This document shows, piece after piece, positions 34,160 through 45,499 of a stretch of DNA of 64,000 nucleotides (position 1 is its first letter; each line of letters starts with the position of its first letter). The notes below the pieces were generated by a model, which did not search any database, was not told the origin of the DNA, and was given only the letters and a program-made list of their open reading frames with translations. The position numbers were made by a program, and so were the translations under genes. The stretch comes from Siphonodentalium dalli (Eukaryota > Mollusca > Scaphopoda > Gadilida > Siphonodentaliidae): positions 75,373,980 to 75,437,979 of the forward strand of contig CP136063.1 in NCBI GenBank assembly GCA_032622095.1, read 5' to 3'.

Positions 34160-34740
34160 ACCCTCTATAGTGCATCCTTTAGATCATTCCATGAATCTCT
34201 ACTCTGGCTAACGCCCCTAGAGATCATATTTCACCAGTACAAAACCTGGGAACTTTTTGAAGTTTTGACAGGGAACCTTATAATGTCGAAAAAAATAACA
34301 GGGGAATATATTTCTTAGTTATTACCTGTTCCTTAATAATGTAATACTTCACTGTAGGTGAAGGTCCCAACTCGAAATTGCACGATTCTGAGTGATTTTA
34401 CTTTGCATCATTTACATTTATTTATCATTTATGGAATTTCTCTTGGGTAATTAATTCAATGTTTATTGCGATATAGGTTCACAAAAGTTACAGAAAAGCA
34501 TGCAATCTCGAGTTGCAACCACCCCTAATGTGAAGAATAGATTACTGAAGAACAAGTATTAACAAAGATAGATAATTTTCCTGCCTTGTATGGTCAATGT
34601 TCTAAAGTTCCCTGTCAGAATGGGTCAGAACTTCAAAGAGTTCCCAGGTTTTGTACCAGTGGAATATGATCTCTACGGGCGTTAGGCAGAGTAGAGATTC
34701 ATGGCATGATCTATAGTACCCCTTTTAAAGATGCACTAAC
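34160..34740. mobile_element. Foldback element with ~115-bp arms
   Basis: 34166-34281 pairs with the reverse complement of 34604-34717 (shared CCATGAATCTCTACTCTG, AAAACCTGGGAACT, TTGACAGGGAAC). A second inner pair is AACTCGAAATTGCACG / CATGCAATCTCGAGTT. No coding frame. Confidence 0.8.
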
Positions 34741-34829
34741 TAAACTGCCAAGTTAAAATTATGTTGGGCTGTAGGCTGCTGATAGAGTGATGTAATGTTG
34801 ATACTAAGCCCATTGTTTGCCTATTGTTG

Positions 34830-35007
34830 TACAGTAATGCTCTAAGTAATCGACTTCTTAACCACAGCAGAATTATGGGTAACTTTTCAGAATTTGTCCC
34901 GAGAGCTTTCCGATGAATGGCAACAAGCCATATTTCCGACTAAATCCTGAAAAGTTACCCATAATTATGCTGTGGTTAAGAAGTCGATTACTTAGAGCAT
35001 TACTGTA
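34830..35007. mobile_element. FB-1 MITE, shortened left arm
   Basis: Left arm stops at TTTTCAGAATTTGTCC, then the tip and a full right arm to GAGCATTACTGTA. Confidence 0.88.
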
Positions 35008-35072
35008 GCTTATTACATATCAATCAATGGGAGGACAATGACCGGGTATGAAAATCAGTTTGTTTTGGAGCT

Positions 35073-35160
35073 GGTGGTACTACGACTGGGACGATCAATA
35101 CTACACAGCCCAGTGTGTAGTAACATGTTTGATCAGAACATGGGACTGGTCGTAGTATCC
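35073..35160. repeat. Imperfect palindrome
   Basis: TACTACGACTGGGACGATCA opposes a reverse complement around a TACTACACAGCCCAGTGTGT centre, about 85 bp. Confidence 0.65.
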
Positions 35161-35169
35161 TACAGACAA

Positions 35170-35970
35170 CAGTTCAATGCAGTTATCAAGTGCATTCGTC
35201 TCAAGGTCATCACCATATATGGAATAATCATACAGTCAGCTCATTTGATTCTGGTACAATGATATGATGTTGATAGCTATAGGTCGCAATATGTTAGCTA
35301 TGATGGCAAGCCTGCTATGATGTTAATTAACCTCTTAAATGCTGAATGACGTCATGTCATGTTCTGTGAACTTGACATTATGGACAGTTTGCTGTGTAAA
35401 AAAAATTAGAAATAATGCGAAAACCCTAAAACTGACTCGATGCAAAACCTATAATCACACAAGCGTTAATTCGGATTATACATCTTTAATGTGCTCGTGG
35501 GTATGATCTAATTATTTTCTGGGGTAGAATTCTTTATGTCCATAAGATACAGGTCAATATGTTTTGCAGGGCATCTCAATTCAGCCAGTACGTATTCTGT
35601 TTACATGTATTGATCAACATCTTTTGTATGAGTTCCGAGTGAGTGAACAATGTTTTATGAACACTCGTAGCCGTGTGTCTTTGTTTAATTACTTTTTGAT
35701 GGATGTAACCAGTTAACAACCATTGTGATTTACCCCCTCCCCTGACGCATTCGTACTATAGTCGAGCATAATTGTTATCACGCAACAACCCAATTTTTTA
35801 AAACTCCCCACCACTGTCACCATTTCACGATTCATCTGTCCCCCTCCTGTCTTCTACTTTCTCACCCCCTCTCTCTCTCTGCCTCATGCTATCCCTAACA
35901 CTATCTTCTCACTGTTTTTCCATCCCTAACTCAAATTTAGTTGTATATCTCCATTTCTCCTAAAACCATT
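35170..35970. other. Unassigned intron sequence
   Basis: A pyrimidine-rich stretch at 35740-35950; otherwise nothing recognised. Confidence 0.4.
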
Positions 35971-35973
35971 ATT

Positions 35974-36085
35974 TCGGGGAGAGCTTTCCGATGAATGGCA
36001 ACAAGCCATATTTCCCACTAAATCCTGAAAAGTTACCCATAATTCTGCTGTGGTTAAGGGGTCGATTACTTAGGCCATTACTGTA
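35974..36085 (-). mobile_element. FB-1 half copy
   Basis: Right arm from GGGGAGAGC to GCCATTACTGTA. Confidence 0.87.
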
Positions 36086-36466
36086 GCTCACATGGTTTAT
36101 ATTGCTACTCGCAGTCTACGACGGGACGTTACAGTTGGGATAATTAGTTTTGACACCGCGTATACTTGGCAGAACTATCCTAAGTTACGTAAGAGCTGAT
36201 TGACACCTATTATACTATCATTGTCGAATAGCAAGGACACAGCCAAGGAAGCAATCCATGTAATACATGATTATTTATTTATACCTACATATACATATAG
36301 CTATAGTTAAATATTCTGGCATTTTGAAAATATCAACCATAACATTAATAATGTATAGCATATGTTTCAAAATAAACTACAGTAAAGAATTGGCGCTATA
36401 GTGTAAAAAAATAGATGTCAGCGTTTTGTGGCGATTCTCTGATTCGCGGTGATTCCTGGTGATCAC

Positions 36467-36575
36467 TGGAAAGTGCTTTCTCTTATAAATGTGAGACTCC
36501 CTATGGAGTATAAGAAAATGTGCTGGCACAGGATCTTTAATGCTGCACCAGCGCAGCTCTCATCATAAAAGGGTT
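36467..36575. repeat. Decayed PB-type core with tail ending GGGTTAA
   Basis: TGAGACTCCCTATGGAG core, CTGGCACAGGATCTTTAATG tail (as at 5060) and a terminal AAAGGGTTAA, suggesting a third PB subfamily. Confidence 0.6.
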
Positions 36576-36701
36576 AAAATGTTAAAACGGCTGAAGTTTT
36601 GTCGATGATGGCCAGTCCATCTGTTATCCCACATCTCCTTTACTAATGATGCATCTATTATTGGAAATTAAGTAGTCAACAAACAGAGATAAAGATAATC
36701 A

Positions 36702-36876
36702 TACAGTAATGCTCTAAGTAATCGACTCCTTAACCACTGCAGAATTATGGGTAATTTTTCAGGATTACCGAGAGCTTTCCGATGAATGGCAACAAGCCAT
36801 ATTTCCGACTAAATCCTGAAAAGTTACCCATAATTCTGCTGTGGTTAAGGAGTTGATTATTTAGAGCATTACTGTA
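36702..36876. mobile_element. FB-1 MITE, left arm shortened
   Basis: TACAGTAATGCTCTAAGTAA to TTTTCAGGATT, then tip and full right arm to GAGCATTACTGTA. Confidence 0.88.
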
Positions 36877-36894
36877 CCCTAATAGATCTGAAGA

Positions 36895-37058
36895 TATATA
36901 GAGGATCTTCAACTCGTTATGTTGGACTATAAGATTTTATGAAACAAGTTTGATAAATTTGATACACAACAAGTCATAGACAAGTTGTGAATCAAATTTA
37001 TGAAACGAGTTTCATAAAATCTTCTTTTCCAATATAACGAGTAATGATCTTGTATATC
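36895..37058. mobile_element. FB-3 foldback MITE, copy 1
   Basis: Arms from GATCTTCAACTCGTTATGTT, then ATAAGATTTTATGAAAC and AAATTTGAT, around GTCATAGAC, with the reverse complement on the right. 164 bp. Copy 2 is at 45300. Confidence 0.85.
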
Positions 37059-37182
37059 ATATAAAAAAACTAGAGCTTTATGTCTATTTAACAAATCAAA
37101 ATCCTTAAAAGAAGTTGCAAAATGCATATATTTACAGCATTGGCTGAGACGGTTCACAACCGTATACAACATCAAAAGTTTT

Positions 37183-37292
37183 CGCTGGGAGCTTTCCGAT
37201 GAATGGCAACAAGCCATATTTCTGACTAAATCCTGAAAAATTACCCATAATTCTGCTGTGGTTAAGGTAGCGTTTATTTAGGGCATTACTGT
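37183..37292 (-). mobile_element. FB-1 half copy
   Basis: Right arm from GCTGGGAGC to GGGCATTACTGTA. Confidence 0.87.
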
Positions 37293-37529
37293 ACTTGGAT
37301 TAACGAAGACAAAATTTAACCATTTGGTCCCACACAAATTCAATTGAGTACATGTAGGTCACTTCAAATTGTGTTTAGTACTGTGTCCTTAACTTGCTCC
37401 TGATGTACTACGTACCTTCTCATATTTAAATTCACTCCTGTATTATATTTCATGCAAATGGGTACATGAATTTAAAACTGAGAGAAACATAGTATGATCA
37501 AACCACAGGGAAAACAAGAGTTTATGTGT

Positions 37530-37684
37530 TACAGTAATTCCCTAAATAATCGTCTCCTTAACCACAGCAGAATTATGGGTAATTTTTCAGGATTTAGTTG
37601 GCTTGTTGCCATTCATCGGAAAGCTCTCGCTGAGAGCCATAATTCTGCTGTGGTTAAGGAGTCAATTATTTAGGGATTACTGTA
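37530..37684. mobile_element. FB-1 MITE, right arm with central deletion
   Basis: TACAGTAATTCCCTAAATAA to GCTCTCGCTGAGAGC, then directly CATAATTCTGCTGTGG and TAGGGATTACTGTA. Confidence 0.87.
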
Positions 37685-38006
37685 CATACAATCGACTCCT
37701 TAACCACAGCACCATTACACAGGTCACTGGCACAATAGACCCCAACTACCCAAAGACTTATGTGTTTGGGTGGTTGGGGTCTATTGTGCCAGAGATTTTC
37801 AGGATTTAGTCGGCTAAATCCTCAGTGAGGGCTTTCCGATGAATGGCAACAAGCCATATTTCCGACTAAATCCTGAAAGGTTACCCATAATTCTCTCAGT
37901 GAGAGCTTTCCGATGGATGGCAACAACCATATTTCTGACTAAATCCTGAAAAGTTACCCATAATTCTGCTGTGGTTAAGGAGTCGATTATTTAGGGCATT
38001 ACTGTA
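37685..38006. mobile_element. Composite FB-1 with nested palindrome and duplicated arm
   Basis: Starts ATCGACTCCTTAACCACAGC, is interrupted by a 66-bp palindrome (37727-37792), resumes GATTTTCAGGATTTAGTCGG, and then contains two successive right-arm segments (each with GAGAGCTTTCCGATG-like sequence) before the normal end. Confidence 0.85.
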
Positions 38007-38632
38007 CATAACGGAAGGTTGGACTGAATAGACAATTAGGCCTGCTTGTAGTTATATTTGTAGATGGCGAACCAACCATTACTCTATGTAAAGCGACAAT
38101 TCATGGTAAAATCGTTGATGTTGAAATGCTTGTAAGAAATACACAATGTCCCAGGCTGAAGTCAGCTTCCTACCCGGTTGTTGTTTTACTTCTTTCAACT
38201 ATGATAATATTTTTTTGGAGCATAAAACGTGCATCTTCTAAACAATTTTTGTCAATTTTGAATTCGCACAACTAGGTGCGTGAATTTGAAGTGCGCGAAT
38301 AAAAGTGATGTGAAACACTCTTGTAGGGTGATCAAATAGATATCGAGAATAATCTTGCTCAATGTAGTTATTTTTACAAATATTAATCAATTGTGTTTGT
38401 TTATCTCCGATAATTGCATCCCGAATCCAGATGTAAATAATATTTACAATTGAGCGTAGTTCAGATTATGTTTTCTATTGAGTGGTTACTGGTATGGTCG
38501 ATTTCTTTGAAATTTTCGGCGAGGTTAGTGGAAATTGCTATATTTCCCAGGTTGGCACAACACCTGAGTACTAACTTATCAGTTCCACACTCCCGAACAA
38601 GTCCTTAAAACGTCTTTAAAAACTGCTGGAAT
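38007..38632. other. Unassigned intron sequence
   Basis: One open stretch of about 85 codons without an early Met (38013-38276, plus) has no recognised family. Confidence 0.35.
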
Positions 38633-38869
38633 TTAACCCTTTGAGTGCCAGGTCGATTTTTGTATCAACCCATATACCCTGTGCCAATGCATTCTCTTAT
38701 ATATGCGAGTCGACCATAGGTCGCCTCGCATATATAAGAGAATGCATTGGCCTAACAATTTTTTTTTTTTTTTTTTTACAATTTTAATAATTTATTCTTA
38801 TATTCTTTAACAGACTTATTTTGTAGGTTTAGGGCCCATGAGATCGGCCCCTGGCACTCAAAGGGTTAA
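38633..38869 (+). mobile_element. PB-1 MITE, complete
   Basis: Both TTAACCCTTTGAGTGCC ends perfect; core palindrome GCGAGTCGACCATAGGTCGC complete; poly-T of about 19. Confidence 0.93.
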
Positions 38870-39724
38870 ATATGAGAGTGGTATTGCACAGTAAATTGAA
38901 TAATTGAATAATAGACCATTCGAATGTATATAGTGTTTTAACTTATAACTGAATGAGAGAATTCATCCAGTAAAAAAAGGGTTAAAATTAATAAATATAG
39001 GTTAATGTGACAGTTTGTTTTGTGTCTGTCTGTTTTTTTGGAGTAATGAAATTGATATATAGGTTATTGTGATAGCGCGTTCTGATTCTGTCTGTACTCG
39101 GGAGCAATCAATAAGAAAGTCTGAACACACTCGAGCGAGCGACTCATTCTGTATCTGTTGGTACTACTATACACCCAATAATCAATAGCCGCCGTCCATC
39201 TAACCAATAACACGCCTTCATTCTCCTTACAATGCTTATAATTAAAAATCAAGAGCGAAACGATGCCATCTTGATCTAAACTGTAAATTCACATCCATCA
39301 GCCAAAGAAAAATGCCAATTTAATTAGATTAACTCTGAACAAAATAATGTGTTTAAATTCCAGTTATATTCCCATCATTTTAAACTGAGAGGAGAATTGA
39401 TCTTCATCCCTTCATGAGGGCAATTATTGATTTTTTTTACAGTAGCCTGAATGCCTCTGATGTGGGAGGGTGCACAGTGTTATATGGTGTGCCATCAGAT
39501 GTCTTCGTTGTCTTCTTAACGAGCCACGACTATAAATTCCCATCATACAGCATCCAGAGAGTAAGGCAACATTTTGTGAAGGTTGCCAGTGTCATTTCAT
39601 TCGCAGATTTCTCAAACCTCGGTGCCACCAGATGGCATCGTTAACTGAGCATGCCTAGTGAAGAGCTGTGAGGCACTACTTCCTGTCTTCTATGTCGATT
39701 TCAAATGAATCTGAATAATTTCAG
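38870..39724. other. Intron sequence before exon c
   Basis: Mostly unassigned. A 76-codon open frame at 39414-39644 ends shortly before exon c but has no acceptor/donor pair in phase and no RasGRF similarity. Confidence 0.4.
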
Positions 39725-39882
39725 GACCTTTGCTACATGTCCTCACAGACAAGCCGAAATCAAGCAGGGGTCGACTTGGCTCGTTTACATCAAAGAAGGA
39801 GAATATTAGGCAGGTGTTCCTGTTTACAAATCACATGCTTATAACAGCAAGAGCTTCAAATGGGAGACTACACCTCTCGAAG
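39725..39882 (+). CDS. RASGRF: RasGRF exon c: first strands of the second PH domain
   Basis: 158 nt. Acceptor ATTTCAG, donor GTAAGA. The first two bases GA complete the glycine codon opened at 6915, and the exon ends in phase 0. Translation runs GPLLHVLTDKPKSSRGRLGS, then FTSKKENIRQVFLFTNHMLI and TARASNGRLHLSK. The motifs RGRLGS, RQ.FLF..H.LI and G.LHL.K match the PH domain that follows DH in RasGRF. The first few residues (PLLHVLTDKPKSS) are less conserved than the rest. In DH-PH proteins this PH domain helps membrane placement and exchange activity. Confidence 0.94.
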
Positions 39883-40562
39883 GTAAGACTTACATTTAAA
39901 TACTCATCTAAAAAAAACTCACGCATTACTGAGCTCGTGAGCAAAAATATCATGCTTTTTCATTTAAAGCAATGTCTTTGCTACTGCAGCAATACCTTCT
40001 ATATTTGTTGCTTGGAGTCTTCTGTTTTCTTGCATATTGTGGGGCACTAAACACTCTCACAAACTGCTCTGCATAAATAATTTCTCAGAAGATTTATTAA
40101 GGAATTTTGGCAGACGACATCTGTTATGCTCCATTGCATGAGCACGGGGGTCGTCATTTATGGACTTTTTATATAATTTGGCTGAATTTAGCTATGGTCA
40201 ACATGTTCATATCAAACATTCTTTTCTAAATTTGTAATTATACATGGCCAAATAAAGAAATTAGTTGTTTCTCAGGCAATTTTTTTTCAAACTGATGAGG
40301 GTGGCAAATATTTGTTTTTATTATTTATGTCAAATTATTTCCTTATGGAGGGAAGCATTTATGTACTAAAATATTGATTTGAGTCCCATATTTAGCAAAA
40401 ATGGTAAATATGATAAATGGACTGATTCAGCTACTAGCTAGGACTAGCTGTTACGTTCCATTGCATGGGAAAGTGGCCTGATTTCTGGACTATTACATTT
40501 TGGCAGAACACGGCTATGTCCGGATGTTCACATCAGACATCCTGTTCATAATTATAACTATA
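39883..40562. other. Unassigned intron sequence after exon c
   Basis: Two GTTACG/GTTATG-CTCCATTGCATG phrases (40119, 40452) hint at a weak duplication; nothing else recognised. Confidence 0.4.
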
Positions 40563-40779
40563 CACAGTAATGCCCTAAATAATCGACTCCTTAACGATAG
40601 CAGAATTATGGGTAATTTTTCAGGATTTTGTCGGAAATATGGCTTGTTGCCATTCACCGGAAAGCCCTCACTGAGAGCTTTCCGATGAATGGCAACAAGC
40701 CATATTTCCATCTAAATCCTGAAAAGTTACCCATAATTCTGCTGTGGTTAAGGAGTCAATTATTTAGGGCATTACTGTA
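40563..40779. mobile_element. FB-1 foldback MITE, full length
   Basis: Arms intact, centre CCCTCACTGAGAG; left end CACAGTAATGCC, right end GGGCATTACTGTA. Confidence 0.9.
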
Positions 40780-40886
40780 CCTTAGAATTAAGTTACATGC
40801 TGCCTGTTCAGATATAAAATTGATTAAACTAACTACTTTATTCTGTATCCCTATTCGATCACCCCAGTGGAGTGTTCCACATTGCT

Positions 40887-41275
40887 TTAACCCTTTACCC
40901 AACAGAACGGCCCTGTGCCAATGCATTCTCTTATATATCCGAGTCGACCATAGGTCGCCTCGCATATATAAGAGAATGCATTGGCTTAACATATTAAAAA
41001 TTATAAAATTGTTAAAGAATGTAAGAAAAAATGGTAAAAAAATATTTTTTTTAGGCCAATGCATTCTCTTGTATATGCGAGGCAACCTATGGTCGACTCT
41101 CATATATAAGAGAATGCATTGGCACAGGGCATAACTGTAACCATCACAATGTGGTCAATGAACCGGTTCCAATGATATCCATATTTGTATGGTGTTATTG
41201 AGACAGACCGAAGATATTTTAGGCTGTTGAAGCTTTATTTGGGCGTTTTTGGCCGGTTTGTTGGGTAAAGGGTTA
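40887..41275 (-). mobile_element. PB-2 MITE, complete, two cores
   Basis: TTAACCCTTTACCCAACAGA at the left and TTGTTGGGTAAAGGGTTAA at the right. Both cores present; the first has GAGTCGACCATAGG. Confidence 0.92.
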
Positions 41276-41363
41276 AGAGTATGTTCATACACTAAACACT
41301 GGCAAGTTTCCACGGCATTTTTTGCAGACATTTTCTCACAATTTTAGATTATATATCTACTTT

Positions 41364-41504
41364 CCAAAAGATGAGGCCTAAGCAGAATGAGGTCACCAGA
41401 GGGTGAAATTGATGACGCTAGTCTGCCTTCTGGGATAGCATTAATAAATTCACCCTCTCAGGGACCTCATTCTGCAAATGTCAGACACACTATATCCAGG
41501 TTTG
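41364..41504. mobile_element. FB-2 fragment
   Basis: One palindromic block (AGATGAGGCCTAAGCAGAAT to CAAATGTCAGACACACTA) with a diverged tip. Confidence 0.8.
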
Positions 41505-41857
41505 ATCTTGAGTCCCTCTGAATTGAAGACTGATTGCCCTCTGGAGTTTGGTGTTTTAATAAAAATGGCATCATTTAAGTTCCACAGTGGAAGATACCAT
41601 ATTGAACTTTATCATATGACTCAATCATTATTTACTTTCGAAAGTATGTCATAAATCAATTTCATATGAACTACTAGTTCATATCACCTTCCGATAATTT
41701 GATTGGTTTGTTGACAAAAAGTGTGTTCTGATTGGCTGAATGGCAGCCTGGGCCGAGCCGTGTCTCTAACTAAATGTAGGTCAAATTCGTGCGCGTCAAT
41801 CAACGCGATGCCGAAATTCTCGCAATTATAATCTTGAAATATATAGTTTTGGACATT

Positions 41858-41912
41858 GTTATACGATAAATAGAATATGTAATTCGTATTTATCTAATAA
41901 ACATACGATATA
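41858..41912. repeat. Fragment related to the 42091 foldback
   Basis: Shares GATAAATAGAATATGTAATTCGT-type sequence (ATAAATAGAATATGTAATTC) with 42110. Confidence 0.6.
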
Positions 41913-42090
41913 ATGCCACAAACTGAGAACAGAATAGCGCACTATATCTTCGCGTGCATATTATTTCTGCTAGTTCACCAGGTGTAATTGGGCTTCCGGT
42001 GCAATGAAGTGACGTCACATTAACCTTTTGCTGCCGATGTCATATAGCTATTTAGTGATTTGTGTGCGTTTTGGACATCATAATCAATTT

Positions 42091-42280
42091 ATAGGTGTCA
42101 TATGATAAATAGAATATGTAATTCGTGTTTCTCTCATATGATATTTATGAAACTTGTCACGAATTTTCAGTTTTCTCTTGCCGGAGGCTCGAGAAAAATG
42201 AAAATTCTTAGACTGGTTTCATAAATATCATATGAGAGAAACACTCATTTCATATCCTCTATATATCACATGAAACCCCT
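42091..42280. mobile_element. Foldback MITE, CTCTATATATCACATGA-type ends
   Basis: Arms with GTGTTTCTCTCATATGATAT and TTTATGAAAC, centre GCCGGAGGCTCGAG. About 190 bp. Termini resemble those of FB-3 (ATAGAGGAT). Confidence 0.8.
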
Positions 42281-42348
42281 ATTATATCATAAAAAAAGCC
42301 ATTACATATTTCCTTATATCTCACTCAATATATATCTTACTAGCCGAT

Positions 42349-42870
42349 GAGCCCGACGTTGTCCGGGCTATTCAAAAACCAAATTTCAAGTCGATAGCTC
42401 TACCCAGCCCGAAATTTCAAGTCGATAGCTCTACCCGTTTCCGAGATCTGGTCTGCGCATGCGCGAAGCTGGCGTCGAACGGGCTCGGCGACCTGATAAA
42501 ATTCGTATCCGGGGCAAGATACATTCACATACCAAATTTCAAGTCGATAGCTCCACCCGTTTCCGAGATCTTGTCTGCGCATGCGCGAAGCTGGCGTCGC
42601 ACGGGCTCGGCGACCCGATAAAATTCGTATCCGGGGCAAGATACATTCACATACCAAATTTCAAGTCGATAGCTCCACCCGTTTCCGAGATCTCGTCTGC
42701 GCATGCGCGAAGCGGGCGCCGCACGGGCTCGCCAATACGACAACGACGACCGCCTGGTCAAACTACACACACGTACCAAGTTTCGTCCCGATCGGTCGAG
42801 AATCGTAGATTTGTATTAATGACAGACAGACAGACAGACAAACAAACAGAGGTCTTCAAAATATATATGA
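42349..42870 (+). mobile_element. HT element, GACA-tailed subfamily, copy 1
   Basis: Head CTAGCCGATGAGCCCGACGT then TGTCCGGGCTA. Three 122-bp monomers (CCAAATTTCAAGTCGATAGC, CCGTTTCCGAGATCT, CTGCGCATGCGCGAAGC) and a tail CCAAGTTTCGTCCCGATCGG, then (GACA)n, then CTTCAAAATATATATGAGA. CpG-rich compared with its surroundings. Confidence 0.85.
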
Positions 42871-42871
42871 G

Positions 42872-43405
42872 ACTAGCCGATGAGCCCGACGTTGTCCGGG
42901 CTATTCAAAAACCAAATTTCAAGTCGATAGCTCTACCCAGCCCGACGATTTCAAGTCGATAGCTCTACCCGTTTCCGAGATCTGGTCTGCGCATGCGCGA
43001 AACTGGCGTCGCACGGACTCGGCGACCCGATAAAATTTGTATCCGGGGCAAGATACATTCACATAGCAAATTTCAAGTCGATAGCTCCACCCGTTTCCGA
43101 GATCTCGTCTGCGCATGCGCGAAGCTGGTGTCGCACGGGCTCGGCGACCCGATAAAATTCGTATCCGGGGCAAGATACATTCACATAGCAAATTTCAAGT
43201 CGATAGCTCCACCCGTTTCCGAGATCTCGTCTGCGCATGCGCGAAGCGGGCGCCGCACGGGCTCGCCAATACGACAACGTTCACCGCATGGTCAAACTAC
43301 ACACACGTACCAAGTTTCGTCCCGATCGGTCGAGAATCGTAGATTTGTATTAATGACAGACAGACAGACAAACATACAGACAGAGGTCTTCAAAATATAT
43401 ATGAG
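42872..43405 (+). mobile_element. HT element, GACA-tailed subfamily, copy 2, head to tail
   Basis: Same order as copy 1 and directly adjoining it, with monomer landmarks at 42977, 43099 and 43221 (122-bp steps). Confidence 0.85.
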
Positions 43406-43671
43406 ATTGACGAATAGCTGCATCCTTCCCGGGATACTTGGCATTGCGCCAACAAATTTACAGCATGGATTAATACTATTTCGAAAAGCTGTGCTTGACA
43501 CCAATACCAGACATTGCAAAATGATTGCTTTTTTCCTTAAAGTTCAATTATTGTCCAACTTCATTGCTCTAACGAAAATAGGCACTAAATCAAAGAGACA
43601 AATTGGAGGACTATATTTTATCTCACAAGCCAGACCGCGCAATACTGTTGTATACCCTTGCAAAAAGAAAT

Positions 43672-45190
43672 CCAAGCTTTTTTAAAGAAGTTTGGGAATC
43701 CTAGGAATTCATAGGATTTCCTAGGTTTGATCCAAGCTTTTTGAATGAAAAAATGTACTCTTCAGCAAAGTTTGGAAATCCTTGGTTGGAACCTTGGTAA
43801 AGCTAAGTAAAGCTTGGATCTAATGTTTACCTACGTTGTCACATAAAGTTAAACCTTTGAAAAGCTTGGAAAAGCTTGGAAATCCTTGACTCAGTGTTGA
43901 CCAAACCTTGGTAAAGCTGAGTAAAGCTTGGATCTAAATTTTAGCTAACTTTACCAAGCTTTACCAAGGTTGCACATAAAGTGGGAAAAGCTTGGAAAAG
44001 CTTGGAAAAGCTCGGAAATCCTAATCAAACCTTGGTAAAGTTAAGTAAAGCTTGGAAATCCTTGGAAAAGCTTGGTAAAGCTTAGTTGTAGGTCACATGA
44101 CTGGGTCACATGACTATGCAGACGTCACTGTTGTCTGTGGCAGCATTTTGAATTAACTGTTGCACTGAGTTTAAATCCATGTTTTATCACAACAATCTTC
44201 AGGTAAGTTATTGCTTGTGTGGCCCTAATGTTTTCTATTTGACTCATAGAATATGGTTGTAGTGATATTTTTATTTATGATATTATGTTAACAATTATTT
44301 TACCATTTCCAAGAATAACCTTCAGGACCACTATCTACTTTTATATTCTCAGCTAATTTATCTAATTTAACTGTTTTATCACACTCCAAATACCTCAGAT
44401 CCATAAACATATACCTGTGAATATTATTCTATACATTTTACAGGGTATAAGGTACCATTTATCTCAATCTAAATAGAATAACAAAATTCTGACTGAAAAG
44501 TGAACTTTGAATGAATAATATCATGAATGATTATATGGCATGGTTCATGACTGTTGTAAATTTCAAGAGATTGTATCATTAATGATGATAATATTGTCAA
44601 AGTTGAAGCCTTTTGCAGTGTCATTAGAGATTTTCACCTTTTAAATACAAAACAATTTCAACCTTGGTAAAGCTTGGTAAAGCTGGGTTACAACCTTGGC
44701 CAAGGTCATTTACAACCTTGGTAAAGCTTGGTAAAGTTAGGTTGGAAAGCTTGGTAAAGGTTGGAAAGCTTGGTAAAGGTTGGAAAGCTTGGTAAAGCTT
44801 GGAAAAGCTGAGCTGGAACCTTGGTAAAGCTAGGTAAAGCTAGGCTGGAACCTTGGTAAAGCTTTGTAAAGCTAGGTAAAGCTAGGCTGGAACCTTGGTA
44901 AAGCTTGGTAAAGCTAGGTAAAGCTAGATTGGAAACCTTGGTAAAGCTTGGTAAAGTTATGATTAAGATTTTGTAAAGCTTGGAAATCCTTGGATAAGCT
45001 CGGTTTAATTTGCTGAGGTATTCTAAGGTTTTCCGAACTTGAAACGGGCCAATACCGCCCCAAGGATTTCCCAGCTTTTCCAAGGTCTCTAATCCTAGGA
45101 TATCCTAGGAATTCCAAGGAATTTTCCTAACTTTTCCAAGCTTTTATTCCTAGGATATCCTAGGAATTCCTTGGATATCCTAGGACATTT
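43672..45190. repeat. AAGCTTGGTAAAGC minisatellite in two blocks with inverted borders
   Basis: Short units (CTTGGTAAAG, CTTGGAAAAG) at 43780-44090 and 44660-45010 flank a unique 550-bp stretch. Both outer borders carry TCCTAGGAATTC / ATCCTAGGATATCC palindromes. Confidence 0.8.
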
Positions 45191-45299
45191 TGGTAAGGGC
45201 ATGGTTGTGAAGCGTATATTTTACATGCATTTTTTGAGCTTCTTTTAAAGATTTTGATTTGTTAAAAAGGCATAAATCTCTAGTTTTTTTTTCATGTGA

Positions 45300-45463
45300 T
45301 ATACAAGATCTTCAACTGGTTATGTTGGGATATAAGATTTTATGAAACTTGTTTCATAAATTTGATTCACAACTCATCTACGACTCTTTGTGAATCAAAT
45401 TTATCAAACTCGTTTCATAAATTCTTATTTTCCCAACATAACACGTTGGAGATCCTCTATATT
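45300..45463. mobile_element. FB-3 foldback MITE, copy 2
   Basis: Same arms as 36895-37058, centre CTCATCTACGACTC, 36 bp upstream of exon d. Confidence 0.85.
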
Positions 45464-45499
45464 TAAATTATTTATATTGCTTGAATATATTTCTTGCAG

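Noticed and set aside
38013-38276. Open stretch of about 85 codons with a hydrophobic segment
   Set aside because: No start near its beginning, no splice-consistent ends, no recognised family.
39414-39644. 76-codon open frame just upstream of exon c
   Set aside because: Not in phase with exon b or c and no similarity to RasGRF; the sequence before the exon c acceptor is normal intron.
40628-41134. 168-codon open frame across FB-1 and PB-2
   Set aside because: It reads through two unrelated MITEs; the peptide pieces recur wherever these elements occur.
42349-42400. Possible hammerhead ribozyme (CCGATGAG followed by a GC stem)
   Set aside because: The conserved CTGATGA is altered and no GAAA follows the stem, so the catalytic core is missing; other GATGAG sites (12271, 33850, 40296, 63757) also lack the second half.
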